A DNA stretch of 64,000 nucleotides from CAIKBL01 sp964555355 (GTDB taxonomy: Bacteria; Pseudomonadota; Gammaproteobacteria; Ga0077536), in assembly GCA_964555355.1 (NCBI GenBank), contig CAZKRY010000007.1, positions 248,001 through 312,000 of the forward strand, given 5' to 3'. Positions 33,191 through 42,395 of the stretch are shown piece after piece. Within the stretch, counting starts at the first letter, position 1; each line of letters starts with the position of its first letter. Position numbers and translations under genes: made by a program. The notes under the pieces were generated by a model. That model made no database searches, had not been told where the DNA came from, and worked only from the letters and a program-made list of their open reading frames with translations.

Positions 33191-33216
33191 CCGGTGCGGG
33201 CACGCGCCCGCACCGG
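33191..33216. terminator. Strong hairpin after the glycine-zipper gene
   Basis: CCGGTGCGGG at 33191-33200 and CCCGCACCGG at 33207-33216 form a perfect 10-bp stem, 11 bp with the inner C-G pair, starting 17 bases past the stop. No T-run follows, so it is a transcript-end or mRNA-stabilising hairpin rather than a textbook terminator. Confidence 0.5.
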
Positions 33217-33261
33217 TCCTATCCCGCGCTAGAATGCGTGCGTCGCTCAAAAGGACCACGC

Positions 33262-33918
33262 ATGTCCACGTCTCAGCACATCACCGCGCCGCTCGAATTT
33301 TATTTCGATTTTCTGTCCCCTTTCGGCTACTTCGCGAGCCTTCGGATTGACGCACTCGCCGCCCGCCACGGCCGTGTGGTTGCTTGGAAGCCCATCTTGC
33401 TTGGAATCACCGTGCTCAAAGTGATGGGCATGAAGCCAATTTTCGACACCCCACTAAAAGGTGCGTACATCCGCCACGAAGCGGAACGCTATCTGCGCCT
33501 GCACGGACTCAAGCTAAAACGCGCGCTCGTCACGCCGACGATGAATCCATTGCCCGCCGCGCGTTTGTTTGCGTGGCTAAGCGAGCATCTGCCTCACCAT
33601 GCGAAGCCCTTCGCGCGCGCGGCCTACGATGCCTACTGGCAAGGCAATATCGACATCTGCACGCCGGAAACCCTGGCCCCGGTCGCCCGTACCGCCGGCA
33701 TTCCGGACGCGGAATTCGCGCGCGCACTCAAAGATCCCGAAGCCGCCGCGTTGCTGCGCAACGCGGTTGACGGCGCGATCGCCAAGGGCGTGTTCGGCTC
33801 GCCGTTTTTTATCGTCGATGACGAGCCGTTTTTCGGGGTGGATAAACTTGAGCATCTCGACGCCTGGCTTGCCAAAGCGCCCTACGCGGTGGCCCCACAT
33901 GACGTTACGGCTGTGTAA
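33262..33918 (+). CDS. 2-hydroxychromene-2-carboxylate isomerase / kappa-class GST-like protein
   Basis: 218 residues from the ATG at 33262, preceded by AAGGA. DsbA-like fold of the kappa-class glutathione transferase family: FYFDFLSPFGYFASLRI with the catalytic serine in SPFG, a helical insert, and GVFGSPFFIVDDEPFFGVDKLEHL at the C-terminus. In naphthalene-type pathways this enzyme isomerises 2-hydroxychromene-2-carboxylate with glutathione; many homologues have other or unknown substrates. A GST gene lies close downstream, consistent with glutathione chemistry here. Confidence 0.88.
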   Translation: MSTSQHITAPLEFYFDFLSPFGYFASLRIDALAARHGRVVAWKPILLGITVLKVMGMKPIFDTPLKGAYIRHEAERYLRLHGLKLKRALVTPTMNPLPAARLFAWLSEHLPHHAKPFARAAYDAYWQGNIDICTPETLAPVARTAGIPDAEFARALKDPEAAALLRNAVDGAIAKGVFGSPFFIVDDEPFFGVDKLEHLDAWLAKAPYAVAPHDVTAV

Positions 33919-33927
33919 GGCACGAAG

Positions 33928-34146
33928 ATGCGCTTCGTAATTCTGTTACTTCTCGCTGGCGTTTTCCTAGTCGCCACCTTTGTCGGTGGATTGACCCATA
34001 GCATCGTCGCCGATTGGTTGCGCCGCGCCCCTCCCGATGCGGCGTATTGGCTGGGCGGCGGCGTGGTCAGTCTGCTCGCCGGCGTTTGGTGGTACCGGCA
34101 GAAGCGCCAACCTACCGGCAACGGTCATGATGCCGCTGGGGATTGA
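33928..34146 (+). CDS. Small membrane protein with two hydrophobic helices
   Basis: 72 residues beginning 9 bases after the isomerase stop. Two hydrophobic segments: VILLLLAGVFLVATFVGGL and YWLGGGVVSLLAGVWWY, with a basic tail (RQKRQPTGNG). No recognised family. Close spacing to the isomerase suggests co-transcription. Confidence 0.6.
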   Translation: MRFVILLLLAGVFLVATFVGGLTHSIVADWLRRAPPDAAYWLGGGVVSLLAGVWWYRQKRQPTGNGHDAAGD

Positions 34147-34242
34147 CGCTCGCCACGCCCGCCCCTAACTTGGCCGGGCTTTCCGTTCTTAACTTGAGCC
34201 CGCCTTAACTAGGCTTTTCACCATAAAAATTTTGGAGGTCGC

Positions 34243-34893
34243 ATGAAACTCATCCACTCCTTTGGCCCAAACCCGCGCGTCGCCCGGATGTGCCTGGCCG
34301 AAAAAGGCATCACATTGCCGATGGAAGAAATCGATATCCTGGCCGCGCAGAATCGCCAAGAAGGTTACTTGAAACGCAATCCGGGTGGACAGACGCCGGC
34401 GCTCGAACTCGACGATGGCACGGTGGTCGCCGAAACCGCCGTCATCTGTGAATACCTAGAGGAAAAACATCCGAACCCGCCGCTCATCGGCCGCACTGCC
34501 GAAGAACGCGCGGTGGCACGCACCTGGCAGCGTCGCGTCGAGTTGAACATCACGGAAAATATGTATAACGGCTTCCGTTATGCGGAAGGCTACGAGATGT
34601 TCAAAAACCGCGTGCATTGCATTCCCGCCGCCGCCGCCGACTTGAAAGCCACGGCCCAAGAATGGCTAGAGAAAATCGACGGCCTAATGGGCGACAAACC
34701 GTTTATCTGTGGATCCGAGATTCGGTTCGTGGACATTACGCTTTACTGCTGTATGGATTTCGCGCAAGGCGTTGGTCAAACGTTGAATCCCAAGCTCACC
34801 AAAATCAACGCATGGTTTCAACGCATGGCGGCACGTCCCAGTGCGACGGCCAGCCTGCACCCGGCGTGGGAGCAGGTGAAGATGCGCGGCTAA
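34243..34893 (+). CDS. Glutathione S-transferase
   Basis: 216 residues with a thioredoxin-like N-domain (MKLIHSFGPNPRVARMCLAEKG, then NPGGQTPALELDDG and ETAVICEYLEE, the glutathione-binding P and ET motifs) and an all-helical C-domain (PFICGSEIRFVDITLYCCMDFA). Cytosolic. The start is preceded by TTGGAGG. Substrate class uncertain; catalytic residue probably Ser6. Confidence 0.92.
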   Translation: MKLIHSFGPNPRVARMCLAEKGITLPMEEIDILAAQNRQEGYLKRNPGGQTPALELDDGTVVAETAVICEYLEEKHPNPPLIGRTAEERAVARTWQRRVELNITENMYNGFRYAEGYEMFKNRVHCIPAAAADLKATAQEWLEKIDGLMGDKPFICGSEIRFVDITLYCCMDFAQGVGQTLNPKLTKINAWFQRMAARPSATASLHPAWEQVKMRG

Positions 34894-34936
34894 CTGTAAG
34901 GATCGCACTTCACATACATACCAAGGCCGCGCGAAC

Positions 34937-35120
34937 ACCCTCACCCCGCCCCTCTCCCGCAGGCGGGAGAGGGAGAAAGTTCGGTCAGCTTGCGCGGCGC
35001 GTTACTTCACCTCTCCCGCACGCGGGAGAGGTCGGCGCGTAGCGCCGGGTGAGGGGCGGCGTTTCTACTTGCGCTGCATGAAAACCCTCACCCCTGCTCT
35101 CCCGCACGCGGAAGAGGGAG
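34937..35120. repeat. Cluster of three REP-like hairpin repeats
   Basis: Three copies of a palindromic unit with core CTCTCCCGC-N2-GCGGGAGAG. Arms are 34951-34960/34963-34972 and 35010-35019/35022-35031, plus a mismatched copy at about 35098-35117. Each unit is flanked by CCCTCACCC or the complementary GGGTGAGGG. The second has an added GGCGCG..GCGCC hairpin ending in GGGTGAGGG. Similar units recur at 48.85 and 53.08 kb, always between genes. Confidence 0.85.
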
Positions 35121-35149
35121 TTTCGTACAGTTTCCCATGCTCCTTTGGA

Positions 35150-36223
35150 TTACAGCGCCCACGTTTCGCCATGTTGCATGACGCGAAAGTTTTGTTCGCT
35201 GACACCAAGTCTATGCAACGCTTCTTTGAGTTTGTGCGGTGGCTCATCCAGCGGCTCATCGGTCAAAATAAAGGTGCCCCAGTGCATCGCCACCGACCGC
35301 TTCGCTTCTAAGTCGAGATGGATCTGTACCGCCTCTTCCGGATTGACGTGACTTGCCCGCATGAACCAACGCGGCTCATACGCGCCGATGGGCAGTGCCG
35401 CGAGGTCGACCGGTCCTAAGCGCGCGCGAATATCTTTGAAGTCCTGCGAATAGCCCGTGTCGCCGGCAAAGAAAAAACTTAACGCGGGATGATCAAGCCG
35501 CCAACCGCCCCACAGTGATTGATTGCGATCCCACGCCGTGCGTGCGCTCCAATGCTGCACCGGCGTGAACGTCACGGTGATCGAATGGAAATCCGTCACT
35601 TCCCACCAATCGAGTTCCAAAACATTGCTGATGCCTTTATTGAGAAACCACGCCTTGAGCCCAAGCGGCACTAGAAACTTCGGCGCTCCACGCGGCTGCG
35701 CATTCAAGCGGACCACCGTCGCCGCATCGAGATGGTCGTAGTGATTGTGCGAGACGACGACGAGATCGATATGCGGCAATTCTTGAAAATCGAGCGTCGG
35801 CGGGACCCAGCGTTTAGGGCCAACGAATCCCAGCGGCGAGGCACGTGCGGCGAGGTGCGGATCGGTCAGAATGTTGTAACCGCCGAGTTGCAACAAAAAC
35901 GTCGAATGTCCGATCCAAGTCAACGTCGTGTCGATGCGATTGGACTTTAGCTTGGCAACATCCGGTTTGAGATGTGGGAATCGCCAACCGCCGGGCGGGA
36001 TCTTCGGCAGCCCATGCTGCCATCGTTCCCGCTGCCAGCGCCAAAAGCTGCCTCGCAACCAACCCGTCGAATAATTATTGCGAAAGCCTTCGGCCGTGTG
36101 ATGAAACGGCCGCGTATTCACTGCTCCTTCACTTGCCGGCTCAGTCATGAACGATCCACAGCTGGCGACGATGACTGCTAACGCGCCTAATCCACTCCAA
36201 TGCCATCCCCTAAATCGGCTCAT
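35150..36223 (-). CDS. Metallo-beta-lactamase-fold hydrolase, NAPE-PLD/UlaG-like, lipoprotein signal
   Basis: 357 residues from the ATG at 36223, chosen because it begins a lipoprotein signal (ALAVIVASC, lipid-anchored Cys22); the frame runs 57 codons further. The metal motif is HNHYDHLD, with GHSTFLLQLGGYNILTDPHL before it and FFAGDTGYSQDF after it. It resembles N-acyl-phosphatidylethanolamine phospholipase D-like and RomA-like hydrolases, which use two zinc ions. Envelope-located. The start overlaps the end of the upstream ABC-transporter gene by 14 bases. Confidence 0.87.
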   Translation of the reverse strand: MSRFRGWHWSGLGALAVIVASCGSFMTEPASEGAVNTRPFHHTAEGFRNNYSTGWLRGSFWRWQRERWQHGLPKIPPGGWRFPHLKPDVAKLKSNRIDTTLTWIGHSTFLLQLGGYNILTDPHLAARASPLGFVGPKRWVPPTLDFQELPHIDLVVVSHNHYDHLDAATVVRLNAQPRGAPKFLVPLGLKAWFLNKGISNVLELDWWEVTDFHSITVTFTPVQHWSARTAWDRNQSLWGGWRLDHPALSFFFAGDTGYSQDFKDIRARLGPVDLAALPIGAYEPRWFMRASHVNPEEAVQIHLDLEAKRSVAMHWGTFILTDEPLDEPPHKLKEALHRLGVSEQNFRVMQHGETWAL

Positions 36224-37958
36224 CTGCCAGGTGCGTGCCGTCGGGTCCCGCGAGTAAATGCAAGCGTCGCTCGTGATAGTGCGCGACGGTTGTGCGGTGC
36301 GCGATGCTAACGAGCGTCGTGTGCGGCAATTGCTCACGCACCAAGCCGTAAAGCATACGTTCCATGGGTTCATCCAACGCGGACGTCGCCTCATCCAGGA
36401 ATAACCAATCCGGTTTATTCAGCAAGGCGCGGGCAAAGGCGAGTCGTTGCTGTTCGCCCGTGGATAAGCGCTGGCCCCAGTGCTCGAATTCATCGAGTCG
36501 CTCCGCAAACGGCGCGAGTCCGCAAGCGGCGAGTGCCTGCTTGAGTTCTGCGTCGGTAAACCCCTTCGAGGCCGCCGGATAGGCGACGGCATCGCGCAAA
36601 GTCCCTATCGGCAAGTAAGGCCGCTGGGGCAAAAACAACATGCGTGCGCCCTGCGGTACTTCGATACTGCCTTCGCCGAACGGCCAGATTCCGGACAACA
36701 CACGGAACAAAGTGCTCTTGCCGATCCCGGAAGCGCCGGTGAGTAGGGTATGTTGTCCCGGCTTTAGCGCGGCGCTGATATTGCCGAGCAACACTTTGCC
36801 ATCCGGCAGGCGGATCGTCGCGTTTTTGACCGCGAGCGAAGTTTGATTTGACGGAGTCCGCGCGAAACCCTGTTTACCACCCGCTTCCGCGCGCGCCGCA
36901 GCGAGCGCTTCGTGGAAAGTGGTCAAACGATCAAGTGTGGCGCGCCATTGGGCGACTTCCGCATAGGCGGTTACAAACCAAGACAACGCGCCTTGGACCT
37001 GACCAAAGGCGGAGGCCGTTTGGAAAATCACGCCGAACTCAATCTTGCCAGCAAAGTACCTTGGTGCGGCCACCATGAATGGAAACACAATCGCAATCTG
37101 GCGATATCCAATGACGTACCAAGTCAGACGCTTGGTGTACTGCATTAAGTGCGTGAAATTTTTCCACACGTCAGCAAAACTCGTTAACAAGCCTCGTTGC
37201 TCCTGAGCTTCCCCGCTATATGCCGCGATGCTTTCAGAGTTTTCTCTAACCCGCACGAGCCCAAATCGAAAATTCGCTTCATAACGCTGTTGATTAAAGT
37301 TTAATCCAACGAGGGGATGTCCGACTTTGTGCGTAAACCAAGTTCCAAGGGTTGCGTAAACGATAGCAACCCACATCATGTATCCAGGAATAGTAATGCC
37401 GCCACCAATTGGAACCGAGATCGAACCAGACAAGGTCCATAAAATGTGAGAGAACGTTACGAGGGTCACAACTGAGCTCAACAAGTCCAACCCCAAGGAA
37501 AGCGTTAGCGCTGCAAACTCCCGAAGGTCTTCTTGGATTCGTTGATCAACGTTGTCCGTTCCATAGGTTTTCAGCTCTAGCCGGTAGTGAGCTCGATCGC
37601 CAAGCCAATTGGTTAAATACTGATTCGTGAGCCATCTCCGCCATCGAATTTGCAATAGCATATTCAGATAACGGTTGTAGCCGGCTACCGCGATGTAAAC
37701 GGCAGCTAAAAAGCTGAACCACAAAATCAGCGCCCAAAAGTCGCTGACCTGCTTCTCTTGAAGGGCGTTGTAAAAGTTCCGATTCCAGGTATTGATCTGT
37801 ACGTCCAAGAACACCATGAAAAGCGCGAGTCCAATCACCGCCGCCAATAATCCCCGCGCCACCCAGCGCTCCTCGGAAGACCAATAGGGCTTAGCCAGCG
37901 CCCAGGCTTTACCGAGGGTGCCGCGGCCGGCCAGCGAGACGTGTGAGAGATCGGTCAT
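36210..37958 (-). CDS. SbmA/BacA/YddA-like ABC transporter, membrane plus ATPase domains
   Basis: 582 residues from the ATG at 37958; the frame extends upstream. Residues 1-330 form the ABC_membrane_2/SbmA-like transmembrane domain (FLDVQINTWNRNFYNALQEKQ as one hallmark segment, LRIRWRRWLTNQYLTNWL-like region, YNRYLNMLL). Residues 370-582 are an ATPase domain: Walker A TGASGIGKST, signature LSTGEQQRLAFAR, Walker B WLFLDEATSALDE. It matches full-length exporters/importers of the YddA and mycobacterial Rv1819c type, linked to peptide and hydrophilic-compound uptake. The membrane-domain DNA is markedly AT-richer than the ATPase-domain DNA. Confidence 0.92.
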   Translation of the reverse strand: MTDLSHVSLAGRGTLGKAWALAKPYWSSEERWVARGLLAAVIGLALFMVFLDVQINTWNRNFYNALQEKQVSDFWALILWFSFLAAVYIAVAGYNRYLNMLLQIRWRRWLTNQYLTNWLGDRAHYRLELKTYGTDNVDQRIQEDLREFAALTLSLGLDLLSSVVTLVTFSHILWTLSGSISVPIGGGITIPGYMMWVAIVYATLGTWFTHKVGHPLVGLNFNQQRYEANFRFGLVRVRENSESIAAYSGEAQEQRGLLTSFADVWKNFTHLMQYTKRLTWYVIGYRQIAIVFPFMVAAPRYFAGKIEFGVIFQTASAFGQVQGALSWFVTAYAEVAQWRATLDRLTTFHEALAAARAEAGGKQGFARTPSNQTSLAVKNATIRLPDGKVLLGNISAALKPGQHTLLTGASGIGKSTLFRVLSGIWPFGEGSIEVPQGARMLFLPQRPYLPIGTLRDAVAYPAASKGFTDAELKQALAACGLAPFAERLDEFEHWGQRLSTGEQQRLAFARALLNKPDWLFLDEATSALDEPMERMLYGLVREQLPHTTLVSIAHRTTVAHYHERRLHLLAGPDGTHLADEPI

Positions 37959-38230
37959 TTGTATTTCTCTATTCCATGACAAGAAGAAAAATGAATTTTC
38001 AGATCGTGCGGGCGATTGAGCGCAATCAACATCGAGACCGTAACCATCGAACGTTCGCGACGGGTGATCCCATCGCGTGTCCACGCCGTGCCTCACGCAT
38101 TCTCGGTCACTATCTCCTACAAGCGTTAGGCAAGGTCGTCCGCCTCGCTCAATGCCTTATCGACGTACGCATTACCGAGCACCGCGCGCCGAACTTTCAA
38201 GCCGGTCTCAAATTTTGCGTTCGCCACGGG

Positions 38231-41200
38231 TTACTCCTTTTGAATGATTCCGGGCGCGGGCTCCGACGCGCTTTCCGCCGTCTTTGCCGCATCACCTTTG
38301 AATAACTCGACCGATCGCCATATCCCGCCTTGCGCAAACGCATTCCATGCCCAGCGTAACCAACCAAGCAGCGCGAACGCGAGCCATAGCGCCCAGGCCA
38401 GCATTAATCCTCGATATACCCATAACGGCACCGACCACACACTCACGACCGGATAATCTTGCGCAATGCGATCCTGGTACCAATTGAATTCATACGCCGA
38501 TGAACTGTTACCCGCGATCTGCATATCCGGCGTGCCGAGCAAGCCGCGTTGAATGGCTTCGAACAACATGCCTAACGCGCTCAGCGTGAGCAGGACAAGC
38601 GCCACCTGCACGAGATTAAATCGCCACTTGCCGGCAATCGCGGGTTGACGCGCGCGCCACCCTAGCGCAAACAGCCACACCACCACCCACAACGCACTGA
38701 TCACGGTGGTTTGACTCAATCCCACGCCAAGCAGCAGCCATTGCCAAGTCTTGAGCGGCGTCATCGTGGTGCGGCCAAGCGCCAAAGCAACGAGAACGAT
38801 GACGAGCAACACACCCCAGAACAGCACCGCCGGCCCGAGCAACGGCCCACGCGTCATTAGTGTCCAGCGATCCGGTGGCCAGGTCAGTTGAATCGATGCA
38901 TTCACACTGGGCGTGCCCAGCGAAAAAGTTGGGCTGTGGAATTTTGTCGTCAGCGGCGCGGTTTCGCGCCACGTGAGTTGTATCTGCGCGGCGCGGGGTT
39001 CCACCGGCAGCGTCAAGACGCTTCCTTCTTGCCGAATCGGTTGCGGGACACCGTCGATCGCAACCGTTTGTAGCTCGGCGTCCGCCGGCAGCGTCAACGT
39101 GTGTTGCCCCCCGCGCGAGCTGCGCAAGTTGAAATCGAGCGTGGCCTCGAGCGCACGCTCGCCGGGCCGCAAGCTTAGTCGACTGGAATCGATAGTCAGC
39201 GTTTGGCCCGGCACGCCGGGCGGTCGCGCGATGTTGATCGTCACACTCTCCCCTGGCCACGGCTGCCACTGCGGAAACCAATGCCCTTCGTTACTTTGAT
39301 GATGGACCACCGGAATACCGCTCAATTCCGCGTGCCATAGCGGGGCGATATCGGCACGCCAAATTTCGCGCCAGTCATCGGTGTTGGATGAGGTCAACGT
39401 CAATGCTTCACGCTTGCGCAGGGTACTATCCCACGCGAGATCCATCTGCTCGGCGCTTAAGGTGACTTCCGCCACGCCATCTTGCGCCCGGACATCCAGA
39501 GTCGTGACGGCTTCGCCCTCTAACAGAGGAATCTTCAGCACAGCGCTGACGCCGGGTGGTGTCAGCCGCTGCACGCGCGTTTCGATGCGCCATTCAAGCC
39601 CTAATCGCAGCGTGCGCTCGACTTGAAAGTACGGCGGCAAGGCACGGCTCTCGAGCGCTTCAAACGCCGGCACATCCTTATTCGTGGCGATCCGCGTAAA
39701 CACTAATTGCGACTCCGCTCCACCATCCGGCTTTACGCCGTCCACGGTCCAATCTTGCGCCTGCGCCGTGACCCGCTGCGGCAACAGCGTAAACGGAACT
39801 TCAAAACTCGGGCGCGCCGGAACGTGCGCACGAACCAACACTTCGTGGACACCGCTCGACAAAGCGAGCCAGAGCGCGGCATCATCGCGCCGCGCAAGCG
39901 CCGCCACCGGTGCGCCGTCGAGCAGTACTTCCGTCGGCAGCCATTGTCCCGCGCGGCCCGGCAGCGGGATGCCGACTTCTTGGTGCGCGTGCACTTCAAA
40001 CCGTAACGTTAGAACATCCTGTTCTAACGTGGCGTGTAGGCGCGGCACTTGGGCGCAGCTCGGCAAACATTCAGGCGCCTGCAACAGACGCCGCTTCAAT
40101 TCATTCAGTAGGTTTTCATCCGGTAACGCCGCATGTGTCGCCGTCGGACTAAATAATGCGAAGAGCAACGGGACCCACATCAACGCACCGCCGCGCGTCC
40201 ATTGGCGTACCTCGGGCAGCGCGGCCCCGGCGAAGAGCCCAATAAGCGCGAGAAGAAATATCACGCGCAACGCCGCAAGAAATAAATTGACCCGCGGCGA
40301 AAGCAACGAAAGTTCCAACTGTTGCGAAGGTTCGACTGGCCCGCTCCAGCTGAGGTTGATGCTCGTCCATTGCCAGTTGGGGAGGCCCGGCCCGGTTTGC
40401 ACTTGCGCGTCCGGATCAAAATCGCGACTGACGCTCGCCACTGCGTCGAACCGCTTAGGTTCGTGGCTCATCAGCAACGCGGCGCCGTCCGCGCCTTCCA
40501 TCACCCGTGCTTTCATGTGCTCAACCATCTCGCGTGGCGCGGCACTCATGGCTTCATTCTCGGGTACTACCATTTGGTCGGCGGTCGGTCCGCTTTCCGT
40601 ACCGGCGCTCGAGGCTGCGTCCGCCATCGGCGCAGGCATTGCCGCCACAACGGTTGGATAGGGAATCAATAGTTGTGGATACAGACTCACGCGAATGTGA
40701 TCGACCATAAATGCGACACTCATACCCGCCAACACCAAGAGCGCGCCCAAACGATATGCGTTGACGAACTGCCGGATGCGGCCAGTCGGTAACACGCGCA
40801 GCAGCGCGATGGCCGCGAGGAGGTGCAGCCATATTTGGCGTGGCGCGCCACTTTCATGCCACAGCAGGAGCAGCGCAAGGCAGGCGACCACTGCCCACCG
40901 CCAATGCCATAACCGCCCGACGGCGACGGTTGCGATCAACACCAAAAAAATATCGAGTAAGGTCCAGCGGTGCAGCCAAGTCTCGGGCACGTTGTCGACC
41001 CCATGCGCGGACCACAGACGCCACCCGGGAGGTAGATTGAGCGTGGTCGATAAACTCGTAACACCCTGCGCCCAACCGATCGCCGGCACGGCGGCACGCG
41101 CCGCCTCCATCCGCCCATCGGCGCTCAAAACGAGTTCGCCGCGCCGCACTTCAACGCCGGGAGCATTGTTTAGCGTGGTAATGAATTGCGGTTGTTCGTC

Positions 41201-42376
41201 TATTTTGACCTGCCCAAGCGTGTAGCCCGGCGCCGCTTCGAGCCGCCACGCGCGTGTGATCCGACCAGACAGCGCATCGTTCACGGTGAAGCCTTGGCCG
41301 TCGAAATCCAGCCACAACGTGCGATGCAGGGTCAGTTGATCAGGATCGGGCGTGGGATCGCCACGCCGCTCTTCTTTCAGCGTTAAGGTCTGCGTGGCCG
41401 CCATGCCGTAGGCCGGGAAGGATTGCCACTCAGGCGGCACCTGAGTTTGCCTGGGATCGATACTGGGTGCCCCTTCCAACGTCACCAAGCGCAGCGCCGG
41501 CTGCGCTTCGAATGACCACACCTCTTCTGCCGGCCAAGGTGCGACCGCCGTTGGGAGCGTCAACGCTTGCACCGGCGCGCGATGTCGAGTGGTGACGTCC
41601 AGCGTCCAATCACCGGGTTTGACTTGTACGCGCAATTCGCCATCCGGTTCCAAACGCGCCGGAAGCGCACTTACAATCGACAACGGTTGCGTGTCCGGTA
41701 ATTGCGCGCCTCGCAAACGGACTTCGCGTGCGGCACCGGCCACGCTTAGCAACAGGCGGGTGGTAACTTGCAATGGCTGCTCATCACGCACGAGCCGCAC
41801 CACCGTGAGCGTGAGGCTGTCGTTGGTCGGTGTGCTCGCTGCTTGCGGTGGTTGCAGCCAGAGCTGGTTACCGGCGTGCTCGCGCGCATCGAGGGGAGCA
41901 CCGTTCACGCTCGCCGTTAACAGGGCAAACGCATTCGGCACTTGTAGTGCTTCCGGGAGCTTCGGCCACGCGAATTCGCCTTCGATCACATGTCGTCCGG
42001 CCGTGAGCTCAACGCTCGGCACGCCTTCGCGCGCTTGCACGGCGGTTGGCGTGGTACCGACGATGACTTCTTGCGGCCACTGTCCCGCCCCGCCCGGTAA
42101 CGGTACCCAGGCACCGGCGCCCCAAACCTCGACCTCGGCGCGGAAACGTCCCCCTTGAACCGTCAGCGCGAGTTCCAACCGCCCCGGCCACACGCATTGG
42201 CGCAATTCCACGTTAAATAAATAGGGACACTCGGCATCTCGCACCTCGTGCAGCACCCAGGGGATCCAAGATTTGAGCGGGGTCGGTACGTCCGAGGGGT
42301 TGAGCGCGGCCGCGCACAGCGCCGGCCACATTAAAACCGCACTCAAAAGGTGACGAACATGGGATATGGGTTTCAT
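38231..42376 (-). CDS. Giant membrane protein with internally duplicated beta-rich module
   Basis: 1381 residues; signal peptide MKPISHVRHLLSAVLMWPAL. No family recognised. The layout repeats twice: an extracytoplasmic beta-rich region (about 30-460) followed by hydrophobic helices (about 472-565), then helices at about 697-745, a second beta-rich region (750-1190) and more helices to the end. The two beta regions share PLPGGAGQW (92-100) and PLPGRAGQW (804-812), a following GRHVIEGEF / GVHEVLVRA strand, and a pre-helix LNLPPGWRLW / LTWPPDRWTL. It lies 19 bases after corA on the same strand, so it is probably co-transcribed. Envelope location is clear; function unknown. Confidence 0.8.
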   Translation of the reverse strand: MKPISHVRHLLSAVLMWPALCAAALNPSDVPTPLKSWIPWVLHEVRDAECPYLFNVELRQCVWPGRLELALTVQGGRFRAEVEVWGAGAWVPLPGGAGQWPQEVIVGTTPTAVQAREGVPSVELTAGRHVIEGEFAWPKLPEALQVPNAFALLTASVNGAPLDAREHAGNQLWLQPPQAASTPTNDSLTLTVVRLVRDEQPLQVTTRLLLSVAGAAREVRLRGAQLPDTQPLSIVSALPARLEPDGELRVQVKPGDWTLDVTTRHRAPVQALTLPTAVAPWPAEEVWSFEAQPALRLVTLEGAPSIDPRQTQVPPEWQSFPAYGMAATQTLTLKEERRGDPTPDPDQLTLHRTLWLDFDGQGFTVNDALSGRITRAWRLEAAPGYTLGQVKIDEQPQFITTLNNAPGVEVRRGELVLSADGRMEAARAAVPAIGWAQGVTSLSTTLNLPPGWRLWSAHGVDNVPETWLHRWTLLDIFLVLIATVAVGRLWHWRWAVVACLALLLLWHESGAPRQIWLHLLAAIALLRVLPTGRIRQFVNAYRLGALLVLAGMSVAFMVDHIRVSLYPQLLIPYPTVVAAMPAPMADAASSAGTESGPTADQMVVPENEAMSAAPREMVEHMKARVMEGADGAALLMSHEPKRFDAVASVSRDFDPDAQVQTGPGLPNWQWTSINLSWSGPVEPSQQLELSLLSPRVNLFLAALRVIFLLALIGLFAGAALPEVRQWTRGGALMWVPLLFALFSPTATHAALPDENLLNELKRRLLQAPECLPSCAQVPRLHATLEQDVLTLRFEVHAHQEVGIPLPGRAGQWLPTEVLLDGAPVAALARRDDAALWLALSSGVHEVLVRAHVPARPSFEVPFTLLPQRVTAQAQDWTVDGVKPDGGAESQLVFTRIATNKDVPAFEALESRALPPYFQVERTLRLGLEWRIETRVQRLTPPGVSAVLKIPLLEGEAVTTLDVRAQDGVAEVTLSAEQMDLAWDSTLRKREALTLTSSNTDDWREIWRADIAPLWHAELSGIPVVHHQSNEGHWFPQWQPWPGESVTINIARPPGVPGQTLTIDSSRLSLRPGERALEATLDFNLRSSRGGQHTLTLPADAELQTVAIDGVPQPIRQEGSVLTLPVEPRAAQIQLTWRETAPLTTKFHSPTFSLGTPSVNASIQLTWPPDRWTLMTRGPLLGPAVLFWGVLLVIVLVALALGRTTMTPLKTWQWLLLGVGLSQTTVISALWVVVWLFALGWRARQPAIAGKWRFNLVQVALVLLTLSALGMLFEAIQRGLLGTPDMQIAGNSSSAYEFNWYQDRIAQDYPVVSVWSVPLWVYRGLMLAWALWLAFALLGWLRWAWNAFAQGGIWRSVELFKGDAAKTAESASEPAPGIIQKE

Positions 42377-42395
42377 CCTCCCTCCTTGATTGTTG

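Noticed and set aside
34937..35120. Possible CRISPR array
   Set aside because: The repeats are hairpins of irregular spacing with mismatched copies and no spacers of even length; they fit REP-like elements instead.
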